In this document: in pieces, positions 30,560 to 42,800 of the stretch
Position numbering within the stretch: the stretch's first letter is position 1
Layout: each line of letters opens with the position of its first letter
Assembly (NCBI GenBank): GCA_028015205.1
Contig: CM051513.1
Span: 48,054,841-48,118,840 of the forward strand
Reading direction: 5' to 3'
Length of the DNA: 64,000 bases
Origin: Mytilisepta virgata
Taxonomy: Eukaryota; Mollusca; Bivalvia; Mytilida; Mytilidae
Notes under the pieces: generated by a model
What the model saw: the letters and a program-made list of their open reading frames with translations, nothing else
What the model was told of the DNA's origin: nothing
Databases searched by the model: none
Position numbers and translations under genes: made by a program

Positions 30560-31158
30560 CCATCCATCTTCCAGGAACTGATCGGAATGACAAAAACGGT
30601 ATAAAAACAATAAGGGGGATACGATTCAGCAAGGATCTTCCATTGACATTTTCATGACATTTGGACATATGTGTCTTCTTGCTATGTAATTTAAAAATAT
30701 CAAAAGAAAAAAGTACCTTCTTGATATAAATTTCGAGTTATAAAGTTGAATTTTATGAATTTTAATCCAAAACTGCACTATTTTGTATTTTCGAGTCGTT
30801 CAACAAACAGGAATGTTTTCTTTCTTATTTGGCTCTAGATGTACTGGATCTTGTTTTACAAATTTTCCTATTGATAACGATTAGTCATCGTGTAATCTGA
30901 TTTGCGTTCTTCTTTTGAAGTACGAATGTTTGTGAAACAGGGGTTTCTGAAACAGGGAACCGAGTTACTGGGATAAAATCGAATATTAAACGAACTACCC
31001 AGTGGTTTTAAGTGGGTCCGAGCGATCGGTTAATTATGATTTTTTTATAGTATTCACGAGCTTGACTTTACCTTTATCAAATTTTGTAACTCCGATGCTT
31101 TGTCCAGACTCCTCAATCGACAATTTTACATTGTTCTATTTGAAGTAACATTTTTTTT
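30560..31158. other. No recognisable feature
   Basis: No supported gene, RNA or repeat. Confidence 0.3.
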
Positions 31159-31473
31159 TTAATATAAATTGGATTTATAAAAATAAAGAAACAACCTGAC
31201 ATTATGCATAGGCAAAGAAACCTGAATAAATTTATCAAATGACTCCAATGCTGAAATCGATCTTAAATATACGTCAGAAAATACTGCAGTTATCAGGTTA
31301 TAGGCTTTAGAATGAAATGAACATAATTTTAAACAAAAACACCAACAAGAAGCAATATTTTTTTTATTAAAACCGTTGACAACACTTGGAATATCAAGAT
31401 GATTTGCCGGAAATTCCTTTTTATATATCTTAAAGGAGACAGGATGATTGCCTTTATTTATATTGTAAAACAC
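31159..31473 (-). other. Unrecognised 104-codon open frame
   Basis: A minus-strand frame without an ATG at its 5' end (opens at GTG). It contains EFPANHLDIPSVVNGF and YLRSISALESFDKF, which read more like decayed protein than chance. No domain recognised and no splice sites clear enough to call an exon. It could be a remnant of a transposon ORF. Confidence 0.2.
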
Positions 31474-31830
31474 ATTTCTCCATGTTCCTGTCGATTCCGG
31501 TTGCTAACTGGCCCATGATCCATTTTTCATAAATAACAAAATAAACTATTCGGTAAGGGGCTGGACAATATTTATCGCAGGGCTAGGACCGATAGAAAAA
31601 CATTTATGGGGAGAAAAAACAGAATTTCCCCTGGTCTAGATCCCATAAAAAATAATTGTCCCAGGCATGTAGTTGTTTAAAACATGTCTTGTTCAATCGT
31701 AGTGAGCAAATAACTTACTTCAAAACACTGATGTTATTGTAAGTAGGAAAGAGAAGTTATTGATAAATCTAAATGAAGTGAGCACTAGTTTGCATAAAGG
31801 TCCGCGTAAAACCGCAACAAACAATCAATC

Positions 31831-31920
31831 TACAGGCATTTGTATTATACAAAAGACATCCCCATACAGTGTTGTGTGTTAGTGTATGGGGCTGCTTTTT
31901 ATATAATACAAATGCTCGTG
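31831..31920. mobile_element. 90-bp palindromic MITE with 8-bp TSD AATCAATC
   Basis: Arms GCATTTGTATTATACAAAAG and CTTTTTATATAATACAAATGC form a 33-bp imperfect stem around a 14-nt loop. Perfect 8-bp direct repeats AATCAATC flank it (31823-31830 and 31921-31928). Its termini, TACAGGC-x-TTTGT, resemble those of the 82-bp MITE at 3766. Confidence 0.75.
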
Positions 31921-32467
31921 AATCAATCCCGCATACTTGCCAACATATTTTTGCTAAACTCCATGATAAAATCGGCAAGGGGTCTGGGGACAGCTTAAGG
32001 TCCACGACGAAGCCCCCGGCCGAAACGATTTTAAGGTATTTGGAAGCTGTTTCCAGAGTGCAAAAATGTGAATAAATGTTTATGAATATTACTTTATATT
32101 GATTTAAAATATCTTAATTCTTGATATTTTGACTGGAACAGCAGTAATGCAAACACAAGATGTAAATACATATGGGTATCCACTGTGATGAAGACCTTGT
32201 GGTGACTTCTGAATTGGTGTCTTCATTAAGAGAACGGATTTTGTCTATCTTATATTGTAAATATAAGCTCTGAAAAAATCCCTGGGAAATTCAGAAATCC
32301 CAGATAATGTTACTGTCCACCCGGTTTCCCGGTAATGGGGTCAAATTTCCGGAGGTTCCGGGAGAAATCTGGAGCATTGGCATGTATGATCCAGGGGAAT
32401 ATCATTTCTGTGCAAATTGTTGAAGGGGGAGATAATCCAACTTACACAATGAACTTTGTACTACATG

Positions 32468-32664
32468 CAGGGGCGTATCCATGATTTTTGAAAGGAAGGG
32501 GGTGTACATTTTTAAATTTAAATGTAACGCCGAGCTAGGCGAGTCGAAAATTTTTTTGGACGATTTTATGATAAAAAAATCATATATAATATCGATAAAA
32601 AAAAATATTTTGACGATCAGGGGTTGGGGTATACCCTCTATGCCCCCCTCTGAAAACGCCACTG
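32468..32664. mobile_element. 197-bp CAGGGGCG MITE with TSD ACATG
   Basis: Ends CAGGGGCGTATCCATG and CTCTGAAAACGCCACTG, flanked by perfect ACATG (32463-32467 and 32665-32669). Same TIR type and TSD length as the elements at 13478 and 14661. Confidence 0.8.
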
Positions 32665-33046
32665 ACATGTATATACTTTGTAAACAGAACTATTTCTGAA
32701 AACTAGCTTGTATTTGGATATAACTTTACCTAGCCCCAGGATGTGCATGAAGAAACACAATCCCAATCCAAAATGTTTAAAGGGATAACCTTAATATAAA
32801 TATACATGTACCTTATACCTTGTAAATACAGCCCCTCCTTAGATGGATTTTGATGAATCTTTACACGATCGACATAATGAAATGTAACTGAGAATTGCTG
32901 AAGCGGAAATAATTTAACGTGTACTTTGAATTCACTCCTGAGTGGGGGTATCCTCGTGAGTGTGCTCACAGTTCAAGTTTTTTTTTGTTATTGGTTTGAT
33001 GTTATAGAAAGTTTTATTCATACTATTTATATTGGTTTAAAAAATA

Positions 33047-33506
33047 TTGTCTAAATACTTATACCCCCGCTCCAAGCCTTCTGAAGGTACGCCTTATCGT
33101 GGGATACGTTTTCGGACCAAGGTGATATCAACTTCCTGTTTATTTTTCGACCTTATCGCACCGGAGGTATCACTAGTGAGAAATGGCTCGCAGTACATCT
33201 ACATGTACAGAGACATGTTTGACTCATACAGAGACGAAATACGAAAGCATTAACTCGGACTGATGTCCTGGCATCAAGACATTAATACATAGAAATATCA
33301 AGAAAACGGCTAAACGCTTGAGAGAAGAGGAATACTACGAATCAAAAGAATCATGGGAATATGCCGTAGAAAAACGAAAATATCTGCTTAACCGTGTATT
33401 GAACGACTACACCCCATCACCACCTGAAGACAGCAATGACGGGAGAATTGGAACTAACATTAAAATATTACAAAAAGAAAAATTTTTTAAAAAATTTAAA
33501 AAATAA
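33047..33506 (+). pseudogene. Unrecognised ORF pair, possibly one broken gene
   Basis: Frames 33047-33253 (…IRFRTKVISTSCLFFDLIAPE…, RDMFDSYRDEIRKH) and 33318-33506 (MREEEYYESKESWEYAVEKR, YTPSPPEDSNDG, a lysine-rich end) have coding-like composition and are separated by about 65 bp. They could be one gene disrupted by stops. No domain recognised. Downstream, a block with AATGCAGCCTAT and AATGCAGAGTGG is repeated twice (33526-33660). Confidence 0.25.
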
Positions 33507-33789
33507 AAAAAAGGGAAGGAGGGGTAATGCAGCCTATATATGTTTATACATATATATAGCAAGGTACAAGCCCTGACAAATGCAGAGTGGCCTTAAAAAA
33601 TTGAGGAGGGCTAATGCAGCCTATTTTATGATAGCAAATCACAAGCCTGGATAAATGCAGAGTGGACTTTCAAATGACCCCGATGTAAGAACGCTCTTGA
33701 ACAGATCCAATCTTTGACTAACGACAATCGACCACCACTAGCAACAGCAGCGAAAACAGCGACAAGTAGCACCCCCCCCCCCAAAAAAA

Positions 33790-34030
33790 AAAACGGAAAT
33801 GAGCACGTGAGTATAGTCATGAGTAGCGATGAACAGCAAAGAGCAAGAGAAAAACAGCGATGAGCAAGAGAAGAGCAGCGATGACGAACAGCAACAGCAG
33901 CAGGAGCAGCAGCAGCAGCAAAACAGCAACAAGTAGCACCAAAAAAGCGAAATGAGCACGTGAGTATAGTCATGATGAGCGATGAACAGCAAAGAGCAAG
34001 AGAAAAACAGTGATGAGCAAGCGAAGAGCA
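33790..34030. repeat. AGC-rich low-complexity region with internal duplication
   Basis: Purine-rich CAGCA/GAGCAAGAG repeats. A roughly 65-bp block, GAGCACGTGAGTATAGTCAT and onward, occurs at about 33800 and again at 33953. Frames through it are Ser/Cys/Ala-rich artefacts. Confidence 0.65.
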
Positions 34031-34125
34031 GCTGTTTCCGGTCATGTGACTTCTGGTTCCGGTGACGTCACTTTCTCTGACGTTATTTCCGGTTTCGGTG
34101 ACGTCACTTCCGGCTCCACCACCAC
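34030..34125. repeat. Repeated TTCCGGTGACGTCAC motifs
   Basis: GGTTCCGGTGACGTCACTTT and GGTTTCGGTGACGTCACTTC occur about 40 bp apart, each containing the palindrome TGACGTCA (a CRE-like sequence). No gene is adjacent, so function is unknown. Confidence 0.5.
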
Positions 34126-34189
34126 CTCAAATACTAATTTGCCTTTGCCAATATACTATTACTATACCTGGATGTGAAATGTAACAAAC

Positions 34190-34470
34190 TCTTGATTTTG
34201 ATGCACAAGATGTGCACCCTGGCGTGCGCATTTCGTCGATGTAATACTCATCAGTTGTGTTCAAGGCCTAAAATGTTAAAAACAGAAAAAAACAACCCAC
34301 AGTGCACAAGCTTTGAGTGCAAATTCAAAAATCCAAAAATGAACAAAATGATACCCTCGGGGACTTGAAGTTCACCATCAGTGGCATCGATTCAGTGGAA
34401 AAAATAAAATTCTGCGTACCAGTTTTGATGCACAAGATGTGCACATTTCGTCGGTTTATATAGTTTCTAT
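34190..34470 (+). repeat. Two copies of GATGCACAAGATGTGCAC dispersed repeat
   Basis: Copies begin near 34196 and 34425. Each has the palindromic core GATGCACAAGATGTGCAC followed by CATTTCGTCG; the first continues through TCATCAGTTGTGTTCAAGGC. Confidence 0.65.
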
Positions 34471-34479
34471 CACCCAGAC

Positions 34480-35455
34480 GAAACAAATTATCTGCAGTAT
34501 CATGACTGCCATTTTTTTACTTGTTAGAGTATTCTCCAAAACATAGATGGGTCTACAGTAAAACAATCCTTCAATTTTTAAATTACAGTCAATTGTACAA
34601 TTTTAGTCTCCTGACCTCAGTTCTGATGACTGTTTTATAAAACTTAGTTTTTCTACTTGTTTGGGTGCCGATGGCGTTATATTAATAATACTTTTAATTT
34701 GTGTATTTTTTTTTTTTTTTTGTCCTGGTTCAAATTTTCCTTTTTATTTATTTAATTCTTTTTTGGGGGGGAAGGGGGGGGGCTTTTCCAACACTATTTT
34801 TTTTGTGGGGGCCCACACATTGGATTTCAGTGAACAGCTTGTGTAAGTTAATATACTCCACTTAAACAGATTTTGGTATGACAGTGTTGCGAAAAATCCA
34901 GCGTTCTGGCTTTTTCATTATATTTGTGACGTGTCCTCAAATTTTATTTAAATCTTTACAAAAATTTACCGGAAATTTGTTGGTCCGTCTCCGTTTATGA
35001 TTTTAGAATATGCCACTCAATCATTACTTCCTGTTTCCCTTCCCTCCTCCGACGTAAATAGCAAATATCAACAGGTAATAATTATAAGAAATAAATTCAG
35101 CATTCATTTTATCAGGGTCATAAAGGGGAATATGGACACATGTGGATTTAAAATGAAAGTGGTATTCACGATAAAAAACTGGAAAGATAAACATCTGGCC
35201 TGCACGTTAATATCAGTGTACACCACTGCCACAGGGACTCGTATACATGTATTTTTAATTTGCATATGATAAAAAACAAGAATTTCATTGGTCGGAAGGA
35301 CAAAATCATAAAAGTTTATACATCAATAAACCTGCATTTGGCAAGTATGTTCATGCGCTTTCTGATTATTTAAAGTTTCAAATGAGACATTAAATGTGAA
35401 GAAATTATGCTGTAAAAGAATAAATTTTAAGGATGATACTGACAATAATAGTTAA
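34480..35455. other. Spacer upstream of the F-box gene, nothing recognised
   Basis: Homopolymer-rich sequence with no supported frame; a 90-codon plus frame (34997-35269) has no recognisable content. Confidence 0.35.
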
Positions 35456-35499
35456 GATTTAATGAGAAATGGTTTAAAAATTGATGATAATTGCGTTTT

Positions 35500-35650
35500 C
35501 AATAATTCTGCTAAAATTTGCTACACGGACGTCACAGTCAAGTTTGCAACGTCATATATTAAACAACGCAAGTTGGATTCTTCAAACAGAAAAAAATCGG
35601 GCATTGCGTGGATTCTGTATGCTTCAGATTATGTTAAAATCTATCAAAAC
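35500..35650 (+). promoter_or_regulatory. FBXO31: Candidate promoter and 5' noncoding exon of the F-box gene
   Basis: Contains GACGTCAC (35528-35535) and AACGTCAT (35549-35556), two CRE-like sites 21 bp apart, and ends in a strong donor AAAAC|GTAAGT at 35650/35651. A matching acceptor (ATATTTTCCAG, AG at 36584-36585) lies just before the F-box exon. The exon would be untranslated, because a stop precedes the first ATG in that frame. Support is from splice sites only. Confidence 0.3.
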
Positions 35651-36106
35651 GTAAGTTTCCTTGTTTTTTTTTCGATTTGTAAATTACTCTGTTGACTTTT
35701 TTATTCAATTGCTGAGCTGCCAAAAATAGTACCAGATTCAAGATCGATGGATGTTGCCTGAAAAGGGCAAAGTTATTTTTTTTTATTTCGGTTAGGAACA
35801 ACTTTTCGATGTTTAAAATGGAATTATAAGGATAAAATACGATTTTGTATGAGTTTATTGATGTGTAAACTTGGCCTTTTCACTCACAAACTCAACATAA
35901 AGTCCTTCGGAAATATAAATACCTGAAAATAATTTGCACAGAAATAACTCTCTGTTTGTAATTACACAAGAGTAGTACGTCTTTAAAACCACATGACTAT
36001 ATTTATTCAGATCTATAAAATTTATGTAGCTAAAAAACAGGGCATATAGTGATACAGGTGACAATGGCATCCCTTATCATTGACAATATACATGTAGTAG
36101 GATCAA

Positions 36107-36260
36107 ATTCTTTGATACCAATTTTGATGCACAAAAATGTGCAATTTCGTTGATTTACGACATCAGTTGTACTCAAGGCCTAAAATGTGGAAAACCAAAA
36201 AAAAAAAAAAAAAACATGTTGAAAAGCAAATTCATAAATGCCAAAATGACCAAAAGGCTG
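36107..36260 (+). repeat. GATGCAC dispersed repeat copy
   Basis: ACCAATTTTGATGCACAAAA through ACTCAAGGCCTAAAATG, same family as at 34190 and 59540. Lies in the presumed first intron. Confidence 0.6.
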
Positions 36261-36637
36261 AGAGCTTTTTTTTAACTACATGTTGTGCCTATGGTGAATA
36301 ACATGCATGTCCCAAAAAGACAAAAGAACCATGAGCAGAATATGGGGTAACTTATGAAAAGGTTATAAATGTAATTGATGAGGACTTGCGAGATGTTCAA
36401 TAAAAGTTTCCAAACAATGGCAATAATATAATAGGCCTGTTATGCAAGAAACTATTAATCAGATAGTTAAGAAGGTTACAGTGGCTAAACTTGGTAAATA
36501 CATAATTTTTTTTCTGTTCATGATATTTTCATGACTTTTTCAAGTTAAAGACATTAATGTTCGTCGAATGAATTATATTTTCCAGAATGTTAACAACTAC
36601 ACAAGAGACTTAAATATGTTTAAATGGGATACATCAA

Positions 36638-36806
36638 ATGGACAATGTGAAAATGAGCACTGTTATAACAGACTTACCTCCGGAGTTAATATTTAGAATA
36701 TTGGAAAATTTATCAGCCATAGATATCGGACAATTTTCACAGACTTGTGTTCAATTGAAGGAGCTATGTCAGACAGATATAGTATGGCAGAAAATCTGTC
36801 AAAATG
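36638..36806 (+). CDS. FBXO31: FBXO31-like exon 1 (F-box)
   Basis: Residues 1-56. The F-box binds SKP1. The in-frame stop at 36611-36613 makes the ATG at 36638 the first possible start; a second ATG follows 5 codons later. Donor ATG|GTATTA at 36806/36807 (phase 1). Confidence 0.85.
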
Positions 36807-39800
36807 GTATTAACATATAATTTCATTAGCATATAAATTCAAGGCTAACAACACTTTCAACCTAAAGGGAGATCTCACTTCTCCCTAAGGTGATAACAGG
36901 GATAGGGAGACTAGAGAATTTAATTCACTGAACATTTACATTATATTTGCTTTGGAGAGATACTCGTCCCTGAGGCTTCTTCTGTCAGTGTGCTGAGCCT
37001 TGCAAATAATAATCAAGCTTACTTATACTAATTCCTTTTATTCTCTGTAACTCAAATTTTTTTTAATTCACTTTTTTGTCTGATCTGGTAGTTATTATGA
37101 ATGAAAAATGCATATTTGAAAACTAAGGATTCAATTAAGAATTTTTATGATAGCAATAAATTATATTAGGGTTCAAAGGTCTCCCAGTCCTGAAATCAAT
37201 TTCAGGTCACCTAACAGAAGTGTTTATCACTTTAAAACAAAGATTATATTAGATTTTCTCTTTCTAAGATCCCTCATTTCCAAAAATAAATTAGGATATC
37301 AAATTTTTAAGTCAAATTTTGATGAAATTATAAGCAATAAGTTTGAGGTCAAATTTTATTTTGACTGGATATAATAAACAATGAACTTTTAACCAAAATG
37401 TAATTGTTGTTTTGACAGTTTGTGAAATAAAAGCAGAAGAGTGGAAGACATCTTACTACAATTTATATACCAAAGGTGAGTCTCTTAATTCTATATAAAA
37501 TGTTATGAAAATATTGGTCACTAATTGCCAGAGTACATTATTATACTATTTGTAGGCATCGTTTCATAAATATTCTACAAAGTGCATTTTCAACATATTT
37601 TATTAAAGCAAAACCTTAAGGTATTTAATTTTTGTAAAATCTTTCAAAAGATTCCAATTCAAATTTTTTTAATGATTTAAAATCCAACAAACATGACAAA
37701 GGATTGTTACCTACAACAATGAAAACAAGAATAAAAATTTAATTACAATGTAAACAAATATTTTCATGAAAATCTTAAAATATCAAAAACTGTTGATTTA
37801 TAGAGTTCAAAACTCCATTAGTATACCAGACATTATTTAGACCTTTTTCTTTCATCATACATCTTATTTCTACAATATTTTTATATTTTCATAATATCAT
37901 ATTCTTTTTTTCATTATTAATTTAAATCCTTTACATCTATAAACAGATGAAAAATTTGAATTATATAAATTGATTGAGAAATAAGATTTGATCTAGTGTC
38001 CTGTAGCTTAGAACATTTAATAACAAAATGTAACTCATCTTCAATGTTCTGTATTGCAAAGATGACAAAATCTTTCCTGCAATGGACCATTCTGATAAGG
38101 ACCTTTTATAAAAAAAAAAATCAAGACATCTATAGCAAATGTCATCTTCGCTAGCCAAGGATTACGATTTACTTCTCTCTCTTCACCCTTGGCAGATAAA
38201 CCAGAATTTGCAAACTGCACGCGGCGACATCTTGCAGTTGAAAGTAGGCATGCCCACTCTGATTACATCACTACTGACCAATTAACACTGTACTGTTTGA
38301 ATTTGTAAAAATAACACACAAACGTACTTTGGCATTTCATAGCCTGAACGAGGCAAATAACCCAAAACCTCAATAAGTTGATTGAATACAGTAAACATAC
38401 AGTAAATATTGTTCTTATTATATGTTGGGAGCATTTCGCCATATTATTTGTTTATATTGTGGACATGTGGTCATTGTTTTCTGATTTGTGCAGCTAGTCT
38501 CAGCTGCATCCAATAAAAATAAGTAATGCACTGACCAAAAATTCCGGCTTAATCTGCCAAGGGAGAAGAGAGAGAAGCAAATCGTAACACTTGGCCAGGG
38601 AAGCTGTAGCAGATAAGGATGTTTTGGTTTGCAGTTAATAGTTACAACTAATATTGATCAATTTAGCACAAGTAAATTCCATTATGAACTAAATATTACC
38701 CTCTTGCTCTAATAACCTTTTTCTTTTTATCTTAAGCAAAACACATATGTGTGTTTGCGGTTTACCCGGCAGACCCTATTTTTCCGTTACCTACCGTTAA
38801 GTTTTTAGAATGTATCTCAGCTAAGAGGAAACATGTTTTATTAACCTCTAGTTTGTGTAACTTCTTTTTGTCAAAATTCATGCTCTGCTTTAATTGTTGT
38901 TAATTAGTTCATTCTCAGTTTCGATTCCAACTATATAGAACCAGAAATGAATCGGACAAAATATGATTTTTTTTTCCAGATTTTGAATTAGAATTCGAAA
39001 GAAATAATATAATGTAAAAAAGATTATTTGCAGACATACCAACTCTGTTTTTTATGGAATGTAACCAGAAACACACAATTTATCTTGGCCTGATTGGTTT
39101 TACATATTTATCAATCAAATTAAGAAGGAGATCAAGTTAAGTACAACCACTAGGTGTTTTCTAAACCCTAACCACATTTTTTTAATGCAAACCAGAAAAT
39201 TATTTTAGTATAGGTTACATTTGGATAACATGTTATACATTAAAAGGACTTATTTTCTTTCAGTTTTACATAAGTATGGTAAATGTTTAGGATTGTGGAG
39301 AAGAGAGTTAAATCCTTATGGTGGTTTACTGCAAGTTAAGGTAAGGAATGAATTATTATTCAGGGTTCTCACTAAGAATTTTTCATGATGAGTCCTGGGA
39401 CTCATCATTTTTCAGAATGGTGAGTCCCAGCTGATTTTGATGAGTCCAGGACTCACCATCACCACTTTTTTAACGTATATTTTTGCATGATTTTGACCAT
39501 GGTAGGGCTATAGTACTATTGTTAAAGTTTCATTAAAATCGTGTGCTGCCTTAAAATACTGTCATTTAAATCACGATAGAATGAAGTGAAATCAACGAAT
39601 TTGTTAAATTTTGTCTGAGTAAAAGTTTTCCGAAAGAAGGCAGACTTCAGGATTTTGACAGAATAGATGTATTCGTTTAAAAAATATTAAATATTTACCT
39701 GATTTCCAGATTTTGGCATCTCCTGTACATTCACCCATGTTATATTAATAGGACAAATTATAGAAATTTTTTAACCATGCACTATAAGCAACAACTATTT

Positions 39801-42800
39801 CAACCCATGAAAAAATTTTCAACAAATGAAGTATTTCTGAAGTCCATTGTTATCACAGTCACCTCATTGGTCTCATGATAGCGTGCTCAACCTAGAGTGC
39901 GCAATGTCACGGGTGTAATCCCCAGCCGAGTCATAGCAAAAAAATGTTAAATTGGTATTTGCTGCTTCCCTGCAAAGCACGCGGCATCTAGAAATAAGAG
40001 CAAAGGACTGGTCGGTATAATGTATCAGAGTGGGGTGATATGTCCTTCTGCTGACAGTAACCTCGTGAGCTAGCACGTTAAGATCCAGCTCAACGTGTCT
40101 ACCACAAAGCAGGGATCATATTCATATCACATCAACACGTTCTCGTCCTGATATGCTCCTAATGGTTGCCACTTGATGTTAAACAATAATTCATCTATCC
40201 ATCACAGTGACTATTTATATTAAATAATGTACACAATACACTAAAGGGAAATAATAAATACCTTTTCTTTCAAGGTTGACAGTCAAAGGCTTCTTGGAAT
40301 AGAATATCGTCCACCTATAATATCAAATATACAAGGCCCATTACGACCAAAGAATGTCTTTAGTATAAATCTGAATAAATCATTATCTAAAGCAGAGATA
40401 TTGTGTCTACATGGACAAGGAATGCCACATCAAGGTTCTATTCAGTTTGTAAGTATTCCCCTAAGTAGTGGCTGATCTACAAGAGTTCAAGAAAAACGAT
40501 CAATGGCCAAAAAAAGCTTTTCATGAAAAAGAAATTTTGAAAGAAAACTAAGTTTGCATTACATGTGTTTTGACATCACAGAACTAATAAACCCTTGCAA
40601 GCTGTACACCCCCTACTACATAGAAGCAGGGCCTCGGTGGCCTAGTGGTCTAGATAGTTCTTCATGACTACTAATGGGTCATTAGCCTGTCAACATTGAG
40701 GTTGTGAGTTTGAATCTCATCTGTGACAGGGTGTGTTCGACTCCAATCTAAATTAACAAGGATTGTCAATTTTATTACTGAAGGTTCGTGGTTCTCTTTA
40801 GGTACTCTGGTTTCTTCCACCAATAAAAACTGTGCGCCACAAAATTGCCCAATGTGCTGAAAATGGCATAAAACCCCAACTAAACAAAAAAACAAACTAG
40901 ATACTAGAATTTACTTCTTTTAACTAAATTCTTGTCCTCTTGTAGACATATTTTATAGGTAATTTGTTTACACTGAAACTGCACAGCTTACTGTGACATT
41001 ACTTCCACTAAAAATCATTGCTATCAAAGTTCTACTGTATATAAAATGTAATATATTCAATACTTTCAAAAAAGTTTTGTTTATAAGCCAACTTGTTGAA
41101 AAAGTACAGACTGATGTTAAGGATGTTCGCTGCTCAGTTTCAAAATAACAATAGTGGATTAATAAATGAACTAAATGAGAGAAAATAAATTATAGGTCCG
41201 TGTGCTTCTTTTCAAGATATAAGCCATTAAATATTTGGCGGAAAAAATATTTTCTCTTGATTTTACATAGCTTTATCATTGACAAGTTTTATTTCTCAAA
41301 AACCATTAAATAATAACAAGGATTTTATAATATTTTTACAAATGGCTTATTTTTCTGCATGCAAAATGTTTATGATAAGAAAAATGGGTATTAGTGGGAA
41401 AAATAATTTATGGCATTCAAATGGATAAGACCAGATGATTCTGAACATCTGACAAAAATTCAAAAACATGACCAGCGAACATACTTAAATAATTATCTTT
41501 CTGTTATTCCCTTTTCAGTCCTCAGATACAGGAGAGGGAGAATATTTTTTTATTTGGTCTTTCTTTGTGTGATTATTGTGTAATACATATACAGTTAAAT
41601 CTCACAGTGAACACATGAAAATGAATATAGAAGTCATTTAATGTTTATCTCCCTTGTCCAAAACTCGAGAATTTCCAGCTCCTTTTTAGTCAAACTTTGG
41701 CTATCTCGAACCCAATCCCATGGTCCCTTGCACTTCGAGATAACAAGTATCAACAGTTTTATAAATTATAGATTTCCTCACATACATGTATATTTCAGGA
41801 TAAAGAAAAAGTATGTTTTAAATGTTGTACGATGTCAAGTCATGTTCATCCAGAGGGATCAACTAGGGTATGTTGAAATATTTTATGTTATAGACTCAAT
41901 ATCAGAGATACTGTTTTATGAAATTACATTAAAAATTTTATTACGCACATGCTGCCTTCAGTGGTATGCCAGATTACCATAGAAGGCAATATATTGCCTG
42001 TGACATAGTTGAGGGGGATATTTTGTTTTGAGTATAGTAATCCCATACCACGCTCAACTGAATGCGTATTATGCTATACCACCCTATTGGCATATGGAGA
42101 GGGTATAATTCATTTGTGGTGTTATTCCTGTTGCTCGTAAAGGGTGAAAAGAAGGACGGAGCCTAGTTTAAGATGGATTTGAAATACCACATCTCTATCA
42201 AGCAATGAGAAATTTTTTTTCGTATAAAGTATAGTATAATGAAATACCCGTGATATCAGGTTTGCTTGCTCACGATTCTACGGCTTCCTCCGCCAATAAA
42301 AACTGGCTGCCGCAAAATATCCGAATCTGCTGAAAAACCCCAACTAAACAAACAAACAAATCAATTATAAACTAATTTTTGAATTTACAAATTTTGTTTT
42401 ATTTTTCAATAGGAATTTGAAGTTCTTATACGAGAAGAAACTGGTAACCATTCAATACCATTTACTAAGGATGATCAAGCGAGATTGGAGTGTTATATAA
42501 GTCATATGTAAGTAAAACAGGTAGGGGGTAATCACAATCTGAATTTCAGTCTAGTACAAAATAGGTTTTATATTCATATCATACTAACATGTTGTCATAA
42601 TGATATATATTTAATAATTACCACTGCATATTAAAATATTGATTCATCCATCCATCATTTTTTTTCTAGCTTCAAACTACTGATTATCTCCCATGTTTAC
42701 TTATAAATTCATTCAGGGTGTACAGAACACCTAAGGGAGTTAACTCTTTAAAAATCAGCTGAATGTTTTAATCACATACTATTAGTAAAGAGAAATCAAG

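Noticed and set aside
31836..31915. Possible miRNA precursor hairpin
   Set aside because: Perfect 8-bp direct repeats flank it and its ends resemble another tiny MITE, so a transposon is the simpler reading.
33626..34045. Long Cys/Ser/Ala-rich minus frames
   Set aside because: They are translations of an AGC-type low-complexity repeat.
40631..40720. Possible tRNA gene from A and B boxes
   Set aside because: No cloverleaf could be closed, and the sequence runs on into a SINE core and A-rich tail found in other copies.
41641..41982. 113-codon plus frame in intron 4 of the F-box gene
   Set aside because: No family resemblance and no consistent splice phase; AT-rich chance frame.
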